This document shows positions 1-6,872 of a stretch of DNA of 25,929 nucleotides, piece after piece. Under the pieces are notes generated by a model. That model was not told the origin of the DNA and did not search any database. It worked only from the letters and a program-made list of their open reading frames with translations. This DNA comes from Litorivivens sp041625495 (GTDB taxonomy: Bacteria; Pseudomonadota; Gammaproteobacteria; Pseudomonadales; Spongiibacteraceae), in NCBI RefSeq assembly GCF_041625495.1, contig NZ_JBFJTH010000041.1, positions 1-25,929 on the forward strand, in the 5' to 3' direction. The number at the start of each line of letters is the position of its first letter. Position 1 is the first letter of the stretch. Both the position numbers and the translations under genes were made by a program.

Positions 1-240
1 CAGCTCGTCCATCACCGCAGATACCTGCTTGCGGTTCAGTTCGGTCGCTGTGGCAATCTCATTGAGAATCTGACTCTTGGTCATTTTCTCTTTGATTGGT
101 CCAGTCGCTTTCTTGGGAGCCTTCGCAGCTACCTTTTTAGCGGGTGCTTTTTTAGCAGCTACCTTCTTGGCAGGTGCTTTTTTAGCAACAGCCTTTTTCT
201 TGGCCGGTGCTTTCTTCTTGGGAGCAGCTTTCTTCGCCAT
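1..240 (-). CDS. HU-family DNA-binding protein with lysine/alanine-rich N-terminal tail (partial, C-terminus outside window)
   Basis: Reading the minus strand from the ATG at 240 gives 80 open codons that run off the left edge. Residues 1-46 are almost only Lys, Ala, Pro and Val (start MAKKAAPKKKAPAKKKAVAK) and contain a decapeptide, AKKAPAKKVA, twice in tandem (19-28 and 29-38). From about residue 53 the sequence (MTKSQILNEIATATELNRKQ) matches the first two helices of the HU/IHF fold. HU proteins bind and bend DNA in the nucleoid; basic histone-H1-like tails on HU domains are known in Pseudomonas relatives. A GGAAAG ribosome site sits about 7 bases before the ATG. The DNA-binding beta arms are outside the window, so the family call rests on the N-terminal helices and the tail. 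A reverse-frame reading of this stretch is only a hydrophobic shadow. Confidence 0.82.
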   Translation of the reverse strand, partial: MAKKAAPKKKAPAKKKAVAKKAPAKKVAAKKAPAKKVAAKAPKKATGPIKEKMTKSQILNEIATATELNRKQVSAVMDEL

Positions 241-468
241 ATGTGAACTTTCCGTTTTGTTGTTTGAGTAGGTTTTCCCGACAGGTCGTTAGGCCTTCAT
301 ACTGGGTGCTATCAGGTGATTTCACACTGCATATATAGAGCCTGCCGAAGATATAAGCCATCCCGCACTGCAATACAAGGGTTTTTCGGAAAAAAAGGAT
401 TAAATTTTGAGCTATTTGCGTCTAATAAGCGCCGTTCACAGCAGCGTTTGAAAAAACACTGCTCAATT
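241..468. other. Intergenic region between HU-like and HIT genes
   Basis: This gap of 228 bases carries the upstream region of the HU-like gene and the downstream region of the HIT gene, both on the minus strand. It is AT-rich. A TATATA element at 332-337 is a possible -10 for the HU-like gene, but I see no convincing -35. Short open frames here lack ribosome sites and recognisable protein features, so I call no gene. No clear hairpin with a T-run follows the HIT stop. Confidence 0.35.
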
Positions 469-873
469 TCAGTCAAACAGGGCTTTTTGCAACGCAGCCA
501 CACGCTCCTTCATTTCATCTGTTGAATAAGGCTTTGCAGGCACGACACCCCACACCGGTTTTGGCCAAGCGGCATCGTCGGTAAAGCGGGCAATATGATG
601 CAAGTGCAATTGCGGAACCATATTACCCAATGCCGCTATATTCATTTTTTCAGCGTTAAATAGCGCCGACATACGCTCAGCAACGCAACTCGACTCCATC
701 TGTAATTGCTGCTGGTCCGCATCCGACATTTCATAGATTTCCCGCAAATTGTCGCGCCGAGGCACCAGAATCACCCACGGATAATGGGCATCATTCATCA
801 ACAATACCCGGCACAATTCCAAGTCACCCAGCACTACCGTGTCGGCAGCCAATCGCTCATCCAGTTGAAACAT
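469..873 (-). CDS. HIT-family nucleotide hydrolase/transferase-like protein
   Basis: This 134-residue protein belongs to the histidine-triad (HIT) superfamily, small soluble enzymes that hydrolyse or transfer nucleoside phosphoramidates and dinucleoside polyphosphates. The signature near the C-terminus reads Q88-L-H90-L-H92-H93-I, so the first His of the usual H-x-H-x-H motif is Gln. This QLHxH form is common in proteobacterial HIT proteins and keeps the central catalytic His. The region VILVPRRDNLREI (about 35-47) is also typical of the fold. The start is supported by AGGAG five bases before the ATG. It is divergent from proS with an 86-bp gap that should hold both promoters. The physiological substrate cannot be told from the sequence. 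Confidence 0.9.
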   Translation of the reverse strand: MFQLDERLAADTVVLGDLELCRVLLMNDAHYPWVILVPRRDNLREIYEMSDADQQQLQMESSCVAERMSALFNAEKMNIAALGNMVPQLHLHHIARFTDDAAWPKPVWGVVPAKPYSTDEMKERVAALQKALFD

Positions 874-959
874 CTCATCTCCTGCTGGTCAGCCCCTAAC
901 AATCGCATAGGGGAAGCGTGTAAAATGCGGCAAATTTATTCAGCAAGGCTAAGAGTCCC

Positions 960-2684
960 ATGCGAGCCAGTCAATTTCTTATTGCCACCCAAAAGGAAAC
1001 CCCTGCCGACGCAGAGGTTATCAGCCACCAACTTATGCTGCGCGCGGGACTTATTCGCAAGCTCGCTTCCGGGCTGTATACCTGGCTGCCGGCCGGCCTT
1101 CGGGTACTACAAAAGGTCGAAGCCATCATCCGCGAAGAGATGAACCGCAGTGGCGCACTGGAAGTGCTAATGCCCGTGGTGCAACCTTCTGAACTCTGGG
1201 AAGACTCGGGGCGCTGGCAGCAATACGGCCCGGAATTGCTGCGAATTAAAGACCGCCACGACCGCGATTTCTGCCTGGGACCAACACATGAAGAGGTCAT
1301 CACGCACCTGGTGGCCAACGAAATCCGCAGCTATAAACAGCTGCCCATTAACCTCTATCAGATTCAAACCAAATTCCGCGACGAGATTCGCCCCCGCTTC
1401 GGCGTCATGCGCTCGCGCGAATTCATCATGAAAGACGCCTATTCCTTCCATCTGGACCAGGCATCACTGGTAGATACCTACGAACTGATGTACCGCACGT
1501 ACTGCGCCATATTCGATCGGATTGGCCTGGATTTTCGCCCGGTTATTGCTGACAACGGCTCAATCGGGGGCACCGGCTCCCACGAATTTCACGTACTGGC
1601 CGATTCCGGAGAAGACGATATCGCTTTCTCCGACAGCAGCGATTATGCCGCCAATATCGAAATGGCCGAGGCGGTAGCTCTGGGTGAGCGCACAACACCG
1701 GGCCAAGAGCTGAGCAAGGTATCGACTCCAGCAGTAAAAACCATTGAGGAGGTTTGCAAAGCACTGGCAGTGGAAGCCTCTCGCACAGTGAAAACGCTGC
1801 TGGTCAAAGGGGTTAACGACGAAGGTGAAGCAGCGGGGCTGGTAGCGCTGGTACTGCGCGGCGATCATCAACTCAATGAGGTCAAAGCCGAGAAAATGCC
1901 CGGCGTACTGGCTCCGCTCACGATGGCCAGCGAAGAAGATATAAAGAAAACGCTTGGTTGCAGCGCCGGTTCGATCGGCCCCATTGGTTTATCAATGCCG
2001 GTCATTGTTGATCGCAGCGCCGCTACCCTGACCGACTTTGTCTGCGGTGCCAACGAGGATGACTATCACTACACTGGGGCCAACTGGGAACGCGACTGCG
2101 CACTGCCACAAACAGCCGACATCCGTAATGTTGAAGCCGGTGATCCGAGCCCGGACGGCAAAGGCACGCTATCGATCAAGCGCGGTATCGAAGTAGGGCA
2201 CATATTCCAGCTGGGCTTGAAGTATTCCGAAGCTTTAAACGCCAAAGTACTGGATGAGTCCGGTAAAGACTCGACCGTGACCATGGGCTGCTACGGTATT
2301 GGCGTGACCCGCGTTGTCGCCGCCGCCATCGAACAGAACCACGATGCTCAGGGCATTATCTGGCCAGACGCCATTGCCCCCTTCCAGCTGGCACTCGTGC
2401 CGCTGAATATGCAGAAATCCGAACAGGTAAAAGAGACGACCGAAAAGCTCTACCAGGAACTCAGCGCTGCCGGTATCGACGTGTTGATGGACGATCGCAA
2501 TGAACGCCCCGGCGTGAAGTTTGCCGACATCGAACTGATGGGCATTCCCCACCGCATCGTTATTGGCGATCGCGGTTTGGAAAAAGGTACACTGGAATAC
2601 CGCCATCGCCGCGCCGATGCTAACGAGGATGTAAGCCTGACCAATGTTGTTAGCTTTATTAAGGAAAAACTGGCTGCTGCGTAG
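960..2684 (+). CDS. proS: Prolyl-tRNA synthetase (bacterial type, with editing domain)
   Basis: This 574-residue protein attaches proline to tRNA-Pro in the cytoplasm and has the length expected of E. coli-type ProRS (572). The N-terminus (MRASQFLIATQKETPADAEV) is diagnostic. Class II motif 1 lies near residues 60-80 (EVLMPVVQPSELW). Motif 2 lies near 136-160 (TKFRDEIRPRFGVMRSREF). Motif 3 lies near 440-450 (GCYGIGVTR). Between motifs 2 and 3, about residues 225-405 form the INS editing domain that clears mischarged Ala-tRNA-Pro. The C-terminal anticodon-binding domain includes DDRNERPGVKFADIELMG. The ribosome site is weak (AAGAG). The lytic transglycosylase-like gene starts inside the last 41 bases, suggesting co-transcription. 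Confidence 0.98.
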   Translation: MRASQFLIATQKETPADAEVISHQLMLRAGLIRKLASGLYTWLPAGLRVLQKVEAIIREEMNRSGALEVLMPVVQPSELWEDSGRWQQYGPELLRIKDRHDRDFCLGPTHEEVITHLVANEIRSYKQLPINLYQIQTKFRDEIRPRFGVMRSREFIMKDAYSFHLDQASLVDTYELMYRTYCAIFDRIGLDFRPVIADNGSIGGTGSHEFHVLADSGEDDIAFSDSSDYAANIEMAEAVALGERTTPGQELSKVSTPAVKTIEEVCKALAVEASRTVKTLLVKGVNDEGEAAGLVALVLRGDHQLNEVKAEKMPGVLAPLTMASEEDIKKTLGCSAGSIGPIGLSMPVIVDRSAATLTDFVCGANEDDYHYTGANWERDCALPQTADIRNVEAGDPSPDGKGTLSIKRGIEVGHIFQLGLKYSEALNAKVLDESGKDSTVTMGCYGIGVTRVVAAAIEQNHDAQGIIWPDAIAPFQLALVPLNMQKSEQVKETTEKLYQELSAAGIDVLMDDRNERPGVKFADIELMGIPHRIVIGDRGLEKGTLEYRHRRADANEDVSLTNVVSFIKEKLAAA

Positions 2685-3267
2685 CCGCTCCTTGTCCAGA
2701 CTGTTTCTGACGCTTGTACTGGCACTAACAGGGGCCGCGCAGGCGCAGATATCACCGGACACACAGGAAGGCGCTGAGCTACGCGCCTTCCTGCTAGATA
2801 CCATCAACGAAGCCAGTAGCTTCAAAGACCGCTTCGACGCAGAAGTCTGGCTGCTGGATATGTCGGGCCGCCTCGAACGCTTCATCGACGATCCCCAACA
2901 CCGCCTGGATCTGCTGCGCGCAGTGCACCAGGAAGCGCAGGCAGCCAATCTGAAACCGGACCTGGTACTGGCGTTGATCGAAGTGGAAAGTGCGTTTGAC
3001 CGGTTCGCCGTGTCCAGCGCTGGCGCCCAGGGCCTGATGCAGGTAATGCCCTTCTGGAAAAACGAAATTGGTCGCCCCGAAGACAACCTCACCGATCCCT
3101 ACACCAATTTGCGCTATGGCTGCCGGATTCTGCAATTCTATGTGGAAAAGGAAAAAGGTAACCTGATGCATGCGCTGGCACGCTATAACGGCAGCTATGG
3201 AAAATACTGGTATCCACGGCGCGTAATGGACGCCTGGGACCGTCGCTGGCGTGCGGGAAATTTGTAA
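2644..3267 (+). CDS. Lytic transglycosylase SLT-domain protein (periplasmic)
   Basis: This 207-residue protein carries a soluble-lytic-transglycosylase (goose-lysozyme-like) domain, which cleaves peptidoglycan glycan strands in the periplasm. The N-terminus is basic then hydrophobic (SRLFLTLVLALTGAAQAQ), with a likely signal peptidase I site after AQA near residue 34. The SLT motif is clear: the presumed catalytic Glu is E115 in LALIEVESAFDRFAVSS, followed by GAQGLMQVMP (127-136) and the C-terminal motif ALARYNGSYGKYWYP (177-191). The start is uncertain. The ATG at 2644 lies within proS in another frame and would give a long basic n-region; a later TTG near 2692, just after the proS stop, would also leave a workable signal peptide. 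Confidence 0.9.
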   Translation: MLLALLRKNWLLRSRSLSRLFLTLVLALTGAAQAQISPDTQEGAELRAFLLDTINEASSFKDRFDAEVWLLDMSGRLERFIDDPQHRLDLLRAVHQEAQAANLKPDLVLALIEVESAFDRFAVSSAGAQGLMQVMPFWKNEIGRPEDNLTDPYTNLRYGCRILQFYVEKEKGNLMHALARYNGSYGKYWYPRRVMDAWDRRWRAGNL

Positions 3268-3324
3268 CTTGTGATAGACAGCTAGCGTTCGCGGGTCAGG
3301 AGCACTAGCTACGAGCCAGTGCGC

Positions 3325-3996
3325 CTACCCCTGAAATTCATAACGCCAACTATGGCCTTCCAGCCAACAGCGATTGCGCGCGCCCGGTACTGACCCATCG
3401 CCAATTTCGTATCCCGCATCTCCGGCGTAGAGCATACAGATTGTGTCATCAACGCTAGTTATTCGCGGCTCAATATAAGGCACCTGGCGCTGCTGATAGA
3501 AGGCTGCTGCCTCAGCGGTGGTGCGGCAGGCGGCCAATTCAGTCAGGGTAACAATGGTCGGAGGCAGCATCTTCAGTTCACCCGCCCGGTGGTCGTCAAT
3601 CGCCTGAGCCGGCGCACACCAACGATAGGCATCGATCTCTTGGTTATCTACCACGATTTCGCCGACTGACTGAGCACTGAGAAAAAACCAGGTAGAAAAA
3701 CGCTTTTTAGACACCTCCGGTGCATCAGGTGTTGTCCAGTGAGAAATGAGTTGCAGCGACTCAGGCGCGACTTCAATGCCTGCTTCTTCCTGCGTCTCTC
3801 GCACAGCAGCCGCACGGGCCGCAATTTCTTCGTTATCACAGCTGGCATCCTGCTTTTCCACCACCCCACCGGGAAATACCCACGCCCCCTTTCCGCTTTT
3901 GCTTTTACGACGCAGCAGCAGGGTTTCAAGTGTGTTGGCCTGCTCGCGCAGCAATACCAATGTCGCAGCAGGTCGAATCAGGGGCTTATCAGTCAT
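3325..3996 (-). CDS. NUDIX hydrolase, NUDT19-like with interrupted Nudix box
   Basis: This 223-residue protein belongs to the NUDIX superfamily (hydrolases of nucleoside diphosphates linked to another moiety). The N-terminal strand pair RPAATLVLLREQ and LLLRRKSKSGKGAWVFPGG precedes the Nudix box. The box is stretched: G43-G44 and R66-E67-x-x-E70-E71-x-G73 are separated by about ten extra residues, as in NUDT19/RP2-type and some CoA-diphosphatase-type enzymes. Metal-binding Glu residues are retained. Its ATG overlaps the stop of the upstream peroxiredoxin-like gene (ATGA), so the two are translationally coupled. GGAG lies about 10 bases before the start. A role in CoA or acyl-CoA turnover is only a family-based guess. 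Confidence 0.88.
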   Translation of the reverse strand: MTDKPLIRPAATLVLLREQANTLETLLLRRKSKSGKGAWVFPGGVVEKQDASCDNEEIAARAAAVRETQEEAGIEVAPESLQLISHWTTPDAPEVSKKRFSTWFFLSAQSVGEIVVDNQEIDAYRWCAPAQAIDDHRAGELKMLPPTIVTLTELAACRTTAEAAAFYQQRQVPYIEPRITSVDDTICMLYAGDAGYEIGDGSVPGARNRCWLEGHSWRYEFQG

Positions 3997-4835
3997 GCGT
4001 TTGCAGCTCCGCCATTCAATACCGCCAGAAACTCGGCGGGTTCAGGTCTTACACGGTAATTATCAGTCAGGTCACAATAAAGAATGCGACCCTCTTCATC
4101 GGTCATGATCACGGTGGGAAGCACCGTATCGGCCCCGTAGCCTCCGACACCAGCAGCAATGCCGTTTCGATGGAAGATATCCAGTGTCTTGGCTGCTCGA
4201 GCATTACGATCCACGCAAAACTGCATGGGCGCATCAAACTTTTGAGCCAATTCGCGGGTTTTCTTGTGGGGCTGAGGGCTGACCATCACAACCGTCACCC
4301 CAAGCTGCTCCAGCTCGCGGTATTGCCCAGCGATTTCTTTAATCTGGGCAACACACAAAGGGCACCAGTTGCCCCGATAAAACAGCAGCAACAGCTTACG
4401 GCCTAGGAATTTGCTGGAAGATATCGCATTGCCCTCCATATCCTCCAACTCGAACGCCGGAAGTTTCTCACCTCTAACCAGCACGCGATTAGGATCGCGC
4501 CCTAGGCGGGAATACCAGAACACATAGGCGACCACACCAACCACGCCGAGCAACCAGACATAAATCATGGCCAGTGCCGGCCGCTCGCCCAATAAGCTGA
4601 TCACTGCAGCCAACGCAACCGCCCCGAGCTGCCAGGGCATCAGCGCTGAAGTACGCGCACGGGAAAAAACGCCGAGGTAAATCATAAAGCCCAGCATGGG
4701 CCAAAGCGCCAGTGCCGCGCCATACCAAGCAGGGTCTGCGGGCCGCAGCGCAACGAGCACCCACAGCACATGTGCACTGCTTAACATGCAAGCGAGTAGA
4801 TAAGGCACTACAAAATAGCGTTTCAGCGAATGCAT
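3993..4835 (-). CDS. Membrane-anchored peroxiredoxin-like (AhpC/TSA-fold) protein
   Basis: This 280-residue protein has about four hydrophobic helices in its first 110 residues (around 8-28, 38-57, 67-83 and 88-108). They are followed by a soluble thioredoxin-fold domain starting near RGEKLPAFELEDMEGN. The active-site region LLLFYRGNWCPLCVAQIKEI contains C158-P-L-C161, the peroxiredoxin-like CxxC arrangement; VVMVSPQPHKK and the cis-Pro segment VLPTVIMTDEEG also fit. It probably reduces peroxides or a disulfide partner at the inner membrane; the side of the membrane is not decided by the sequence. It overlaps the downstream NUDIX gene by 4 bp. An N-terminal four-helix anchor on this domain is unusual. 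Confidence 0.82.
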   Translation of the reverse strand: MHSLKRYFVVPYLLACMLSSAHVLWVLVALRPADPAWYGAALALWPMLGFMIYLGVFSRARTSALMPWQLGAVALAAVISLLGERPALAMIYVWLLGVVGVVAYVFWYSRLGRDPNRVLVRGEKLPAFELEDMEGNAISSSKFLGRKLLLLFYRGNWCPLCVAQIKEIAGQYRELEQLGVTVVMVSPQPHKKTRELAQKFDAPMQFCVDRNARAAKTLDIFHRNGIAAGVGGYGADTVLPTVIMTDEEGRILYCDLTDNYRVRPEPAEFLAVLNGGAANA

Positions 4836-4896
4836 CGGCCAGCCCCTATTATCGTTATGGGTTCATTATTCCCGACTGTGCGGGCTATTGCCAATT

Positions 4897-4924
4897 GTCT
4901 GCGGCGCCGCTGCGCGCCGCAGAC
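4897..4924. repeat. Perfect inverted repeat (11-bp arms, 6-base loop)
   Basis: GTCTGCGGCGC (4897-4907) is exactly complementary to GCGCCGCAGAC (4914-4924) around the loop CGCTGC. It lies between the MaoC-like stop and the peroxiredoxin-like start, both minus-strand genes. The hairpin would be very stable, but no T-run follows on either strand, so it is not a standard intrinsic terminator. It may attenuate read-through or protect a 3' end. Confidence 0.6.
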
Positions 4925-4941
4925 ATCCCCAATATGCCGGA

Positions 4942-5400
4942 CTATTGAGGGAAGTAGCGGCTGATGGTATCCACCACACAGGCGGGTTTATCCTGCCCTT
5001 CTATCTCAACGGTAACGCGCACCACCGACTGAATACCGCCTTTTACTTCGTCGACCGACACCAGCTCACCACTGCCCCGGACTTTGGAGCCGACAGGCAC
5101 CGGAGACGGAAAGCGGATTTTTTCGCAGCCAACATTCACGCCCATGGAAATCCCCTGCACATCGATGATTTCTGGCAGAAACTGGTTCACCAGCGACAGG
5201 GTCAGATAGCCATGCGCGATACATTTACCGAAAGGCCCGTCCTTGGCGCGCTCTGGATCAACGTGAATCCACTGGTGATCACCGGTTGCTTCGGCAAAAA
5301 GGTTGATGCGATTCTGGTCAATCTCCAGCCAGTTGCTGTAACCAAGATGTTCGCCAGCGGCGGCCTTCAGGTCGGCCGGGTGTTTGAAAACTCTGGTCAT
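4942..5400 (-). CDS. MaoC-like (R)-specific enoyl-CoA hydratase family protein
   Basis: This 152-residue hot-dog-fold protein matches the MaoC/NodN-like dehydratase family. The hydratase motif is FAEATGDHQWIHVDPERA, giving the expected catalytic pair D41 and H46, followed by GPFGKCIAHGYLTLSL (55-70), which closes the active site. These enzymes hydrate trans-2-enoyl-CoA to (R)-3-hydroxyacyl-CoA; single-domain members are often annotated only as MaoC-like. The ATG at 5400 is the first Met and fits the family N-terminus. It is transcribed divergently from the efflux operon and separated from the peroxiredoxin-like gene by a hairpin, so it is probably monocistronic. Confidence 0.9.
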   Translation of the reverse strand: MTRVFKHPADLKAAAGEHLGYSNWLEIDQNRINLFAEATGDHQWIHVDPERAKDGPFGKCIAHGYLTLSLVNQFLPEIIDVQGISMGVNVGCEKIRFPSPVPVGSKVRGSGELVSVDEVKGGIQSVVRVTVEIEGQDKPACVVDTISRYFPQ

Positions 5401-5628
5401 GCTCCCTTCCTATATGCTGTTTTTCAGATGGGCAGCACTATAACACCGGCACCTAATAGCGAATATCGTCCGTTTTTGCCATTCCAGCCTAACAGCGGCA
5501 CCGCCTCGCAATAGCGCGTACAATAGCCTGCGCAAGCGGTAATTAGTCGGTAAGCCTCCGGTAATGATCACCCCTGCTGACCGTGCTATAACGCACTGTA
5601 TTAAAATGAATTTTTCCGAGAGCGTCCC
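5401..5628. other. Divergent intergenic region, MaoC-like / RND efflux operon
   Basis: This gap of 228 bases separates the MaoC-like gene (-) from the efflux operon (+). TATAAC at 5587-5592 and TATTAA at 5599-5604 are candidate -10 elements for the efflux operon, the latter 16 bases after CTGACC (5577-5582), but neither is convincing. No operator dyad of the type found in the right-hand cluster is present, and no recognisable small gene. Confidence 0.3.
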
Positions 5629-6870
5629 GTGGGCCAATTGTTCAAGAGTTTTTTCATCTCAGCCGTTATCCTCGGCTTGGCCATAGCGGGCGCCGTGACC
5701 CTCTATCTAAACCGTCCGGAGCCGGCAAAAGTCGAGATTGAAGCCACGCCGCTGGTCGTAGACGTCGCCGAAGTCGTAAAGCAGGACGTACCCGTCTCGG
5801 TGTCATCCCAGGGCACCATTAGCCCACGGACCCAGACCATTCTCATCGCCGAAGTGGGCGGGCGGGTAGTGAAGGTTTCTCCCAAATTCAAAGCCGGTGG
5901 TTTTTTTGAAGCCGGCGACATGTTGCTGCAAATTGATGATCGCGACTACCGCGCAGAACTCAAACGCGCTGAAGCCGCTGTCGCCAGCGCCCGCAGCAAC
6001 CTGGCGCTTGAAAAAGGGCGCGCCGAAGTGGCCTATCGCGATTGGCTCAAGTTTTCCAACGGTGTAAAACGCAATGGTGAAGCCGACGCACTGGCACAGC
6101 GCAAACCGCAACTGGCCGAAGCCCAAGCCAGACTCGATTCAGCTGAAGCCGACCTGATTCGCGCCCGGGATGATCTGGATCGCACGACCATTCGCCTGCC
6201 CTACGCGGGCATGGTTCAGCAAAAGCAGGTCGATATCGGTCAGTACGTCACGCTAGGCACCCAACTCGGCAAGACCTTCGCCGTCGATGTAGCAGAGGTT
6301 CGGCTGCCCATTCCAGACGACCGCCTCAACTATGTGAACCTGCCAGCCATCAACGGCGATCTCACAACAGCGCCCTCTGTCACCCTGAGTACAACGCAAG
6401 GTGATCAGATCCACGAATGGCAGGCACAACTGGTACGCACAGAGGGCGTTCTGGACGAACGCAGTCGAGTACTGTTCGCCGTGGCGGAAATCAATGATCC
6501 CTACGGCCTGAAAACCCCGCGTGAAGCACCGCTGCGGATAGGCACCTTCGTGCAGGCCAACATAGCCGGCAAGACCATCTCCGATATCGTCGTACTGCCC
6601 CGCCACATCCTTCGCACAGGCAACCAGGTGTGGGTAGTCGATGACAGTAACCGCCTCATCAACCGCCAGGTGAAGCTGCTCAGAACTGATGGCGCGCTGG
6701 CGTATATCTACCAGGGCCTGGAATCCGGTGAACGGGTCTCCCTCTCTTCTGCCCCCTTCGCCGTGGCTGGCACGCAGGTGTTACTGAATAGCTCGATCAA
6801 AACCAGCACCTTGCTCAGCGAAAAATCCGTCACGCGTGAGAAGCGCAGCGCAACCAACAAAGGCGTGTAA
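5629..6870 (+). CDS. RND efflux periplasmic adaptor (membrane fusion protein)
   Basis: This 413-residue protein is the HlyD/AcrA-type adaptor that links an inner-membrane RND pump to an outer-membrane channel. It starts at a GTG; no in-frame ATG precedes it. Residues 6-27 (KSFFISAVILGLAIAGAVTLYL) form one uncleaved membrane anchor rather than a lipoprotein signal. A split lipoyl/biotinyl-like domain flanks a helical hairpin: RTQTILIAEVGGRVVKV (about 67-83) and TTIRLPYAGMVQQKQVDIGQ (about 185-204), with the coiled coil in between. Beta-barrel and membrane-proximal domains follow. The stop is two bases before the permease ATG, so both subunits come from one message. No TolC-like gene follows, so a shared outer-membrane channel is likely. 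Substrates are unknown. Confidence 0.93.
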   Translation: MGQLFKSFFISAVILGLAIAGAVTLYLNRPEPAKVEIEATPLVVDVAEVVKQDVPVSVSSQGTISPRTQTILIAEVGGRVVKVSPKFKAGGFFEAGDMLLQIDDRDYRAELKRAEAAVASARSNLALEKGRAEVAYRDWLKFSNGVKRNGEADALAQRKPQLAEAQARLDSAEADLIRARDDLDRTTIRLPYAGMVQQKQVDIGQYVTLGTQLGKTFAVDVAEVRLPIPDDRLNYVNLPAINGDLTTAPSVTLSTTQGDQIHEWQAQLVRTEGVLDERSRVLFAVAEINDPYGLKTPREAPLRIGTFVQANIAGKTISDIVVLPRHILRTGNQVWVVDDSNRLINRQVKLLRTDGALAYIYQGLESGERVSLSSAPFAVAGTQVLLNSSIKTSTLLSEKSVTREKRSATNKGV

Positions 6871-6872
6871 CA

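Noticed and set aside
77..271. Plus-strand frame encoding a very hydrophobic Ala/Phe/Leu repeat protein
   Set aside because: It is the reverse-frame image of the Lys/Ala-rich tail of the minus-strand HU-like gene; lysine codons read backwards give Phe and Leu.
2235..3092. Minus-strand open frame of 285 codons over the end of proS and the transglycosylase
   Set aside because: It lies opposite two well-supported genes, and its Ser/Arg/Ala-rich sequence shows no recognisable domain.
5410..5637. Small minus-strand gene upstream of the MaoC-like gene
   Set aside because: It has no ribosome site, no homology I recognise, and covers the divergent promoter region.
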